The translations under genes were made by a program, and so were the position numbers. DNA of 64,000 nucleotides from Desulfotomaculum sp. (GTDB lineage: Bacteria; Bacillota; Desulfotomaculia; Desulfotomaculales; Desulfallaceae), in contig JAENYQ010000006.1 in assembly GCA_016841675.1 (NCBI GenBank), positions 19,893-83,892 of the forward strand, in the 5' to 3' direction. Below are positions 35,049-41,935 of the stretch, piece by piece. How positions within the stretch are numbered: the first letter of the stretch is position 1; each line of letters opens with the position of its first letter. The notes below the pieces were generated by a model. That model saw nothing but the letters and a program-made list of their open reading frames with translations, was not told where the DNA came from and searched no databases.

Positions 35049-37017
35049 CTTTTAACATCCCCCTCTTTTCAAGGTCTTCGGCAACATAACCCAGATCTAA
35101 TTCCTGTAATCTTTCTTTAGTAGGGATACCGTCATAATTCCATCCCTTGAATTTGTAATACGTAGTTAAGAGATTTTCTTCAAGCTCGGGAAATCTCTTC
35201 TTCCAATGGTCTTCAGGCGGTTTCTCATCAGGCCTCATCATGCCTCTTCGATTATTAAACGCTCTGTGTAAATTACGGCTCCGATTGACTATTTTCTTTA
35301 GTCCGGCTTCATCTAGATCCATCCCGGTGGCCGCCGAGATTATTTTTGGGTAATTGTGAATATGATAGGGAGGCTTCAGAACAAACGATGCCCACCCGGC
35401 ACATATCCCAAGGGCGTCATCAACGTTATGCAGCATCTCCATCCAATCTACAATTTCACAGCACATTTCAGGGGTCGGGTAATATGGATTTGCGTTTTCT
35501 CCGCGCGATTCCCAGTCCAGTAAATATTGCTTGAACTTTTCATCAGGAAGCTGGGGCCAGTCCTTTACAAACTCCTCTCTATCCTCTTTTCTGGGAATAG
35601 CCCCCTGGGGCCAATTGCCTTCCATTTGAGTAATGCTTATCTTCTCGTTGGTAGAATACATAAGATAGTAAAGCGGATCCAGCATGCCCAATTTGATATT
35701 CATCTGTTCGTGTTTTTTAATGGTATTATGATCAAATGCCTCTGCACCATTGCCAATCTTGCGGGCTGCCCAATAAACGCCGTCGGCCAGAACATCTCCT
35801 ATTCCTTCCCGCCGGACAACTTTGTCAAGCAGCCAGAAAAATCTCCCTTCATTATCGGATGGGCATCCTGCAAAATCTGCATCAGTAAGAATACCAGCTT
35901 CATAAAGCTCAACAGCGAAGGCCAAAATTTGCGGGGTTGAAAATGAATCCAATCCATACTCAGTAGCGCGCTGTAAAATTTTCCAGGTGAAATCAAGATC
36001 GTCTACGTAAGCTGCCATGGTATAAGTAAGTTTCGAAAAGCATTTCATCATGAATCTTGGAACATCCTTGAAGGAAATTAAGGCCCCGCATTGTTGTGTA
36101 CAGTTAAAGCAGCTTATTAAACGCTTTATCGCAGATGTTTGACTCTTCGTCCAACTCTCTTCGGTTTCCTTGGTCCAAAAGTCTTTTCTCCGGCTGCGGG
36201 CATTTCCCCAAGCAAAACCTGTAGTATGCCACTCTTCATCAGCGTATTTCATCGCTTGCGGCGAACCAATAATAGCGCCGTGCTGAGGTGAGTGCACTGC
36301 TATCTTAAGGTGATTTTCATTCCGTAATTTTACGAATTTTAGCACCTCACCCATAATAAGTTCCCTAAATTCTTCCCCTCGGGCAATGTAGACGTCCTTT
36401 GTTCCCCGGACAGCTATCGCCTTTAGGTTTTTGTCCCCCATAACGGCGCCTCCTCCGCCCCGACTGGAACTCGACCTTGACTGTTCGATAGAAGCGGTGA
36501 AAACTCGGTTTTCACCGGCCAAGCCGATAGCGGCCACCTGGGCTCTCGGTTCTTTCAACTCGTCTCTTATTAGGTCTTGCGTTTCAACAGCACCCTTGCC
36601 TCTCAAATATGATGCGTCACGTATTTCTACTTTGTCATTGTGTATCCATATATACACCAGATTGGGTGACTTGCCACGAATGATTATTTTGTCATACCCG
36701 GCATACTTCAATTCCGCCGCCCAAAATCCCCCCATCATTGGATAGGCCAGTAAATCCGTCTGAGGAGAAATGAAGGAAACAAGGGTACGATTAGCGCTGA
36801 AAGCTGGAGTGCCACATAAAAGACCAGAACTGAATATCAGTAAATTCTCAGGATCAAATGCTTTAGTTTCAGGGGGAACCCTATCCCAGTGCAACTTGAC
36901 ACTGGTACCAAGACCACCCAAATGAAGTTCCATTAATCTCGGGTCAGTTTCTACCTTTTCAATGTTTCCTGTGGCTAAATCAATTTCCAAGTTATATCCT
37001 GTCTCTGCGTATCTCAT
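35035..37017 (-). CDS. BamB-like tungsten oxidoreductase (AOR family)
   Basis: 660 residues, AOR family: MRYAETGYNLEIDLATGNIE, LGGLGTSVKLHWDRVPPET, ENLLIFSSGLLCGTPAFSAN, MMGGFWAAELKYAGYDKII, SSSSRGGGGAVMGDKNLKAIAV, and cluster cysteines in LISCFNCTQQCG with a later DDALGICAGW. The overall pattern matches BamB of class II benzoyl-CoA reductase closer than aldehyde:ferredoxin oxidoreductase. Such enzymes use a W-bis-metallopterin plus [4Fe-4S] to reduce an aromatic ring or related thioester. It heads bamB-bamC-fdhD-hdrA behind a sigma-54 promoter. Missing: bamD, F, G, H, I homologues. The substrate is therefore open. Confidence 0.85.
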   Translation of the reverse strand: MRYAETGYNLEIDLATGNIEKVETDPRLMELHLGGLGTSVKLHWDRVPPETKAFDPENLLIFSSGLLCGTPAFSANRTLVSFISPQTDLLAYPMMGGFWAAELKYAGYDKIIIRGKSPNLVYIWIHNDKVEIRDASYLRGKGAVETQDLIRDELKEPRAQVAAIGLAGENRVFTASIEQSRSSSSRGGGGAVMGDKNLKAIAVRGTKDVYIARGEEFRELIMGEVLKFVKLRNENHLKIAVHSPQHGAIIGSPQAMKYADEEWHTTGFAWGNARSRRKDFWTKETEESWTKSQTSAIKRLISCFNCTQQCGALISFKDVPRFMMKCFSKLTYTMAAYVDDLDFTWKILQRATEYGLDSFSTPQILAFAVELYEAGILTDADFAGCPSDNEGRFFWLLDKVVRREGIGDVLADGVYWAARKIGNGAEAFDHNTIKKHEQMNIKLGMLDPLYYLMYSTNEKISITQMEGNWPQGAIPRKEDREEFVKDWPQLPDEKFKQYLLDWESRGENANPYYPTPEMCCEIVDWMEMLHNVDDALGICAGWASFVLKPPYHIHNYPKIISAATGMDLDEAGLKKIVNRSRNLHRAFNNRRGMMRPDEKPPEDHWKKRFPELEENLLTTYYKFKGWNYDGIPTKERLQELDLGYVAEDLEKRGMLKDGQD

Positions 37018-37270
37018 TTTTCAACCCCTCTAAGTATCTTATTAGCCCCTTTCGGGTAACTCCGCATGCATTGCTTTCAGTTGCGCAGGTTGTTCATGGC
37101 ATCTTAGCTTAAGGTCTTGTTTTTTGGGGCGACGCCGCGCGCGCCGAAAGCAACAAAAAGTATAGGTTAAAACTGTGGTGGGGATAAATGGTTCCCACGT
37201 CCGTCTTGGTGCGGCTAACTTGTTATGATTATTAGGCTAACCATGTCAGAATAGAAGTATATTTTAAATA

Positions 37271-37288
37271 TAGCAATTATTGTGCCAA
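37271..37288 (-). promoter_or_regulatory. Sigma-54 promoter of the bamB-like operon
   Basis: TTGGCACAATAATTGCTA matches TTGGCAC-N5-TTGCT with the essential GG-N10-GC spacing. It is about 250 bp before the start codon. Confidence 0.85.
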
Positions 37289-37453
37289 GCACCCGTTGAG
37301 TCTTAAGTGTTTTTTTCAGCAGGGTAACTGGTGTAATAGCCAGGCAACCCCTAACCGTATGCAAGAAGATTATCCCCGAGTTGCTTTCACCGTGTAGAGA
37401 TTTTCATACAACTGCAAGCTAAATAACAACAGGCTGTTCGGCAGGGATATACG

Positions 37454-37490
37454 CTGACAGTGATGTGTGAAGATATTCTTACACTGTCAG
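37454..37490. promoter_or_regulatory. Palindromic upstream activator site, copy 1
   Basis: CTGACAGTG - 19 bp - CACTGTCAG with further internal symmetry (GTGTGAAGATATTCTTACAC). It lies about 165 bp upstream of the sigma-54 promoter, the usual enhancer position. Confidence 0.7.
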
Positions 37491-37685
37491 TCAAATCAGT
37501 CACATTTTATTATTGCTTCGATATTAACATTGAATTTTCCAAAATTTATCTTTCACTGCCCGGATAAAACCACCTTCTGGGTCTGGGGGTCGCTCGCTCC
37601 ATGACCGTTGTTATGACAATATGTATTGACAGGCATCTTTTTTTTCAAAAACCGAAAAAACCAGCCTTTCCCTTTTAGGTATACT

Positions 37686-37722
37686 TTCAAAAAAAAGGCC
37701 CGGTTTTGTGGAAAACCGGGGT
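37686..37722 (-). terminator. Terminator of the modABC operon
   Basis: CCCGGTTTT-CCAC-AAAACCGGG followed by CCTTTTTTTT on the minus strand, just past modC. Confidence 0.9.
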
Positions 37723-37786
37723 TGTAAGGAGTGTAAAAGTTTAACGGCTCTAACCTAAATGAAAGTTTATCGTTTGGCCTGCCGTC

Positions 37787-38464
37787 TTAATACAAAAGAC
37801 TTATGTGATTTGCCACAGGTTGTCCTTTTTCCAAAGTCAATATTACATCACCTAGAATACTTGCGTCTTCTTCGTCGTGCGAAACCACCACGAAAGGTAT
37901 TTGCCACTGCCGGTGCAGCTTTTTTAATTCTTCCCTGAGCATAATCTTATTTTCCTTGTCCAGGGCGCTGAAGGGCTCATCCAGCAGCAGCAATTCGGGC
38001 TGCACCACCAATGCACGGGCCAGGGCGACCCGTTGTTTTTCCCCGCCGGAAAGCTGTGCGGGATAACGGTCGACCAGGTGTCCCAATCCAAATGAGTTCA
38101 GCATTTCCAAAGGATCCGTCACGTCATTTGTTTCGTTTTTTTTGTTCCGCTTGTTTTTTAGTCCGTACATTACGTTCTGGTGCACGGTCATGTGCGGAAA
38201 CAAGGCATAATCCTGGAACAGGTAACCCACGTTTCTGGACCGGGTGGGGATATTGATTCTTTCATTTGAAGAATATAATACCCGTCTGTTCAGTGTAATT
38301 TGTCCGGAAGACGGCTTTCGCAAACCGGCCAGGCAGTGCAGGACAGTTGTTTTTCCCGCCCCGGAATGTCCCCAAAGGACGAGAATCTGGTTGCCGAGTT
38401 TCAATTCCAGTTCCATGGTGAAGTGCCACAGTTTTTTCGTTAATCGTAACTCTAACATATTCAT
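37787..38464 (-). CDS. modC: Molybdate ABC transporter ATPase
   Basis: 225 residues from ATG 38464, 11 bp after modB (the track extends into modB). Walker A GHSGAGKTT, signature LSGGEKQRVALARAL, Walker B LLLLDEPFSALD. It lacks the long C-terminal TOBE/molbindin domain of classic ModC, being shorter than the roughly 350-residue form. It powers the ModB channel. Its last codons are inside the repeated cassette. Confidence 0.9.
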   Translation of the reverse strand: MNMLELRLTKKLWHFTMELELKLGNQILVLWGHSGAGKTTVLHCLAGLRKPSSGQITLNRRVLYSSNERINIPTRSRNVGYLFQDYALFPHMTVHQNVMYGLKNKRNKKNETNDVTDPLEMLNSFGLGHLVDRYPAQLSGGEKQRVALARALVVQPELLLLDEPFSALDKENKIMLREELKKLHRQWQIPFVVVSHDEEDASILGDVILTLEKGQPVANHISLLY

Positions 38465-38475
38465 CACCGCAAATA

Positions 38476-39147
38476 TTAGTAATTGCGCCTCTTGGCCCAC
38501 CGGTTGACCCAGAAAATTACCACAAAGCTGAAAATAGTAATAATAGCCACCAGTGTTCTGGCCGTGGCGTTGTCCCCGGCGTCTACCGCAAAATATATGG
38601 CCAGGGGAATGGTCTGGGTTTGCCCGGGAATGTTACCCGCCACCATCAAAGTGGCGCCAAACTCGCCCAAAGCTCTGGCGAATGATAAAACCAAACCAGC
38701 TATTATCCCCGGCCAGGCCAGGGGGAGGGTGACGGTAAAAAATATTCGCCATTCACCGGCCCCTAGGGTCCGGGCCGCTTTTTCATAATTTTCGTCCACA
38801 CTTTTAAAGGCCGCCTTGGCACTCTGGTACATTAGCGGGAAAGCCACCACCGTGGAAGCCAACACTGCGGCCCACCAGGTAAAGATTAGAGATATGCCCA
38901 GCTCAGATAAAAAGCGGCCCAAAAAGCCGTTTTTACCGATTAACATCAGAAGTCCGTAACCGATGACTGAGGGTGGCAGCACCAAGGGCAAAGTCAATGC
39001 CGCTTCCACAAAGTCTTTCCCGTAAAATTCCCGGCGGGCCAGCAACCTGGACAGCGGCAAGCCCAGGCAGGTGACAATAAACACTGCTATAATTGCAACC
39101 CGGAGAGATAGAAAAACGGGATACCAGTCGGCAAGTTGAAAGAACAT
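38476..39147 (-). CDS. modB: Molybdate ABC transporter permease
   Basis: 223 residues with five or six membrane helices. The ModB/CysT EAA region reads YEKAARTLGAGEWRIFFTVTLPLAWPGI, followed by SFARALGEFGATLMVAGNIPGQTQTIPLAIY, the ModB signature. Located between modA and modC with 9 and 11 bp gaps, so one operon. Confidence 0.93.
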   Translation of the reverse strand: MFFQLADWYPVFLSLRVAIIAVFIVTCLGLPLSRLLARREFYGKDFVEAALTLPLVLPPSVIGYGLLMLIGKNGFLGRFLSELGISLIFTWWAAVLASTVVAFPLMYQSAKAAFKSVDENYEKAARTLGAGEWRIFFTVTLPLAWPGIIAGLVLSFARALGEFGATLMVAGNIPGQTQTIPLAIYFAVDAGDNATARTLVAIITIFSFVVIFWVNRWAKRRNY

Positions 39148-39156
39148 GAATCAGAG

Positions 39157-39951
39157 CTATTTAATCAGGGGCTTGAAGCCGTACTTGGCAAAAATTTGTG
39201 CCGCTTCATCCCCCGAAATGAATTCGGTAAAAGCCTGTGCTTCCTCCGGATGCCCGGTGTCTTTGATCACGGCCATAGGATATACAATAGGCTTGTGTGA
39301 ACCGACCGGCGCAGCGGCAACGATTTTAATTCCTTTACCGACTACGGTATCGGAACTATAGACCAGGCCGGCATCCACGTTACCGGTTTCCACGTAGGTT
39401 AGCACCTGGCGCACATCCTTGGCCAGGACCAGTTTGGGTTGGATTTTTTCCCATAATTCCATGCTGACCAGGGCTTCCTTGGCGTACTTGCCGGCAGGCA
39501 CGGATTCCGGTGTGCCGATGCTGATCTGGTCCACGTCGCTACCGGTCAAATCCGCAAAGCCGGTCAAATTACCATCACTTTGCGTAATCAGTACTATTTC
39601 GTTGCTTAACAGGTCCTGACGGGTTTCTTTAACAATCAGCTCCTTATTGGCCAGGGCGTCCATCTGGGATTTACCCGCAGAAATAAACACGTCTGCCGGC
39701 GCCCCTTCCTCAATTTGTTTCTGCAGGGTCCCAGAGGAAGCAAAATTATAGGTTATACTAACTTCAGGATGTTCAGTTATGTAAATTCCCTTTAGTTCCT
39801 CCGCCGCATCTTTAAGGCTGGCTGCCGCCGAAATGGTCAAGCTCACCTGCTCTGTTTGGGGCTTGATTTGTTCCTTGTCGGTCCCGCAACCGGTCGCTAC
39901 AGTTGCGATAAAAAACATTACTAGACCCAACAAAAATGATAATCTTTTCAT
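39157..39951 (-). CDS. modA: Molybdate-binding lipoprotein
   Basis: 264 residues: signal peptide and lipobox ATGC, then LTISAAASLKDAAEELKGIY, FASSGTLQKQIEEGAPADVFISA, SIGTPESVPAGKYAKEAL and VDAGLVYSSDTVVG, the ModA anion site. It captures molybdate (possibly tungstate) outside the membrane. The upstream neighbour on the same strand is a 57-residue membrane protein. Confidence 0.93.
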   Translation of the reverse strand: MKRLSFLLGLVMFFIATVATGCGTDKEQIKPQTEQVSLTISAAASLKDAAEELKGIYITEHPEVSITYNFASSGTLQKQIEEGAPADVFISAGKSQMDALANKELIVKETRQDLLSNEIVLITQSDGNLTGFADLTGSDVDQISIGTPESVPAGKYAKEALVSMELWEKIQPKLVLAKDVRQVLTYVETGNVDAGLVYSSDTVVGKGIKIVAAAPVGSHKPIVYPMAVIKDTGHPEEAQAFTEFISGDEAAQIFAKYGFKPLIK

Positions 39952-39984
39952 TGTATTGGTTACTCCTTTCCAATGCTACCAGTG

Positions 39985-40158
39985 TTATAAAAGTGCTTTT
40001 TCATATGCTGATTCAAAGCCTGTACCTCGTGAAAGGGCATACCTTTGTCTGATAAAAGAAAACAAGCTTTCCAGGACGGAATAAATCGTCAACGAAAAGA
40101 TAACAAGTAAAGCAATACCCATAAAAACGTAAGTTAATGAAGTAATAACGCTGTCCAT
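39985..40158 (-). CDS. Small membrane protein upstream of modA (not in ORF track)
   Basis: 57 residues, MDSVITSLTYVFMGIALLVI..., one membrane helix then a cytoplasmic stretch with FIRQRYALSRGTGFESAYEKALL. It starts at ATG 40158 and ends 34 bp before modA. A relative of 55 residues occurs at 57358-57525, directly upstream of a modB remnant: both share the helix, a VLExxF motif after it, an FE...A/T motif and an end in KAL(L/I). The repeated association suggests an accessory subunit of Mod transporters. I know of no described family. Confidence 0.7.
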   Translation of the reverse strand: MDSVITSLTYVFMGIALLVIFSLTIYSVLESLFSFIRQRYALSRGTGFESAYEKALL

Positions 40159-40209
40159 TTGCTCTCACCCGCTTCAACAATTATTTTCTTAAAAGTGAAT
40201 AAACATTAC

Positions 40210-40229
40210 GTAACGTTACAAAACGTTAC
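40210..40229. promoter_or_regulatory. Operator-like repeats between modABC and its regulator
   Basis: GTAACGTTAC is a perfect 10 bp palindrome, followed after 2 bp by AACGTTAC. They lie upstream of a TATAAT (40253-40258) for the forward regulator gene and in the leader of the divergent mod operon. Confidence 0.6.
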
Positions 40230-40287
40230 TATGTATAAATAGTAAATTGAGTTATAATACTTGTCAAGGTACTGGGGGGGGGAATAA

Positions 40288-41259
40288 ATGATGAGCGAAG
40301 AGATTTCTTTAACACCTGAAGAAGTAGCACGCATATTAAAAATTGCTAAAAACACGGTTTATGAATTGATAAAGCGGGGAGAACTCCCGGCTTACCGGGT
40401 TGGTCGTAAAATTAGGGTTGACCTACAAGATGTGGAAGCCTATAAGAAACATGGTAAAAATATCGAATTGGCACCGGCCCCGGCTACAACTTCACGCCGC
40501 ACCCCGCCTTTGAAACCGCAGCATTATAGCCCGGAAGGAACAGTTTCTTACCATCAGGAACTGGTGATCTGCGGTCAGGACGAAATCCTGGATATTCTGA
40601 CCCGACACCTGGAGCGACACCCCGATGGAGTTCACGCCTATCGTCATCACGTGGGAAGTTTCACCGGCCTCCAGGCCATGTACCAGGGCAAGTCCCATAT
40701 GGCCGCCATCCACCTGTGGGACGGAGACACCGGGATGTACAATATCCCTTATGTACGCCGTCTTCTTCCCGGTGTTCCCTTGGTCATTGTGCATTTGGCC
40801 TACCGGATGCAGGGATTTTACCTGGCGAAGGGTAATCCCAAGAGCATTAAAGAATGGAAAGACCTGGCCCGGCCAGACGTATGCTTCATCAACCGGGAGA
40901 AGGGCTGCGGCACCCGGGTTTTACTGGATGAACAATTACGCCAACTAGGACTGGATAGAAGGCTGATCACGGGATACGATAAAGAGGAACTATCCCACCT
41001 GGGCGTGGCCAGCACCGTGGCCAGGGGGGAGGCAGACGTTGGTCTGGGTAAAGAAAAAGCGGCCATGCAGGTACGGGGGCTGGATTTTCTCCCTCTGCAC
41101 AAGGAACGCTACGAAATGGTGATCAAAAAAGAAGACCTGGACAAGCCTCATACCCGTGCCGTAATCGAAATTCTCCAGTCTGAAGAGTTTAAAAAGGCAG
41201 TCCGGGGCTTGGGGGATTACGATTTAACTGAAACAGGCGGAATCATAGCTGAGGTATGA
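40288..41259 (+). CDS. HTH (excisionase-type) plus PBP-like domain regulator, probable molybdate/tungstate sensor
   Basis: 323 residues. Residues 5-56 are a MerR/excisionase-type HTH (LTPEEVARILKIAKNTVYEL, GRKIRVDLQDVEAYKKH). Residues ~95-320 form a periplasmic-binding-protein-like domain (VGSFTGLQAMYQGKSHMAAI, HLWDGDTG, INREKGCGTRVLLDEQLRQL, TVARGEADVGLGKEKAA), without signal peptide. Such one-component regulators sense oxyanions in the cytosol. It is divergent from modABC with palindromes between, so it likely controls both. Confidence 0.85.
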   Translation: MMSEEISLTPEEVARILKIAKNTVYELIKRGELPAYRVGRKIRVDLQDVEAYKKHGKNIELAPAPATTSRRTPPLKPQHYSPEGTVSYHQELVICGQDEILDILTRHLERHPDGVHAYRHHVGSFTGLQAMYQGKSHMAAIHLWDGDTGMYNIPYVRRLLPGVPLVIVHLAYRMQGFYLAKGNPKSIKEWKDLARPDVCFINREKGCGTRVLLDEQLRQLGLDRRLITGYDKEELSHLGVASTVARGEADVGLGKEKAAMQVRGLDFLPLHKERYEMVIKKEDLDKPHTRAVIEILQSEEFKKAVRGLGDYDLTETGGIIAEV

Positions 41260-41403
41260 CATCGATCCTGCGAATCGCTATTTTACTAATGTTTCAATTA
41301 AGTAATCCGGGCAGAATCGGGGACGTAAATTTTGGGTTAAGTAAAAAAGACTTTTATTTTTTATCCGGGTACGCTTCCGATGTTGATCATATAGTTTATA
41401 GTT

Positions 41404-41670
41404 TTAATGCATTGGGATATATCTATTGGGAAGGCTGGAGAGCAACAATTCTGCTATATCCAGAACAAGCACGTCACCTTTTTCCTGTCGCTCTATTTCT
41501 TCCTCAAAAATAGTACGGCAATAGGGGCAAGTGGTAATCACCATTGAACTATCCATAGCTAAAAGCTCTTTAACCCAATTAATGCTTATCGGGTTTTCCT
41601 TTTCCAGCCTGGTCCAGAAGCGACCGCCGCCGGCACCGCAGCAGAATGATTCCTTTTTGTTTCTGGGCAT
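41404..41670 (-). pseudogene. C-terminal remnant of an HdrD/GlpC-like cysteine-rich protein
   Basis: 88 residues beginning MPRNKKESFCCGAGGGRFW and containing CPYCRTIFEEE, the last CCG (cysteine-rich) domain of HdrD/HdrB-type proteins. The full gene would need at least 300 more residues. A terminator and a degenerate Moco-type element lie just upstream on the same strand. Probably a leftover of an Hdr partner gene. Confidence 0.7.
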
Positions 41671-41775
41671 GGGAAATTATTAATAGAGAAAAAAAATATT
41701 ATTATTCGCATATTAACCTCACACGACATCATTATATCCATTGACAAAGGGCTTAAAAAAACACCATTCGCCCAT

Positions 41776-41818
41776 CAAAAAGACCGGGGTGCAGCAAAAA
41801 CACAGCACCCCGGTCTTA
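41776..41818 (-). terminator. Strong hairpin terminator downstream of fdhA
   Basis: Minus strand AAGACCGGGGTGCTGTG ... GCACCCCGGTCTTTTTGATG: stem of about 13 bp plus U tract. Confidence 0.88.
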
Positions 41819-41837
41819 TAAAGACCCAGTAACATGC

Positions 41838-41930
41838 GCTCCTTTCCGCACTAGGAGGGCTTGACGGTTTCCCATCAAACCCTATCGGCCGGATTATCAT
41901 AGCTTTGCTTTAAACAAACCGGCTTGAAAC
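41838..41930 (-). ncRNA. Degenerate Moco/Tuco-type element downstream of fdhA
   Basis: Keeps GGGAAACCGTCAAGCC and CTCCTAGTGCGGAAAGGAG on the minus strand, but the CUCCGAGCC block is absent (GTTTCAAGCCGGTTTG instead). It sits between fdhA and the Hdr remnant, with a terminator after it. Confidence 0.55.
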
Positions 41931-41935
41931 AATTA

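Larger units (their letters stand above)
37225..37798 (-). repeat. Regulatory cassette, copy 1 (ahead of bamB-like)
   Basis: About 500 bp closely repeated at 44866-45356. Read on the minus strand it holds the last codons of modC, a terminator, a palindromic upstream site, and a sigma-54 promoter. Copy 1 has about 65 bp extra between the palindrome and terminator (37565-37640). Between 37018 and 37225 there is only a GC-rich hairpin near 37120. Confidence 0.9.

Noticed and set aside
41256-41513. 85-codon plus-strand ORF after the HTH-PBP regulator
   Set aside because: Overlaps the Hdr remnant on the other strand, has no ribosome site and no family pattern.
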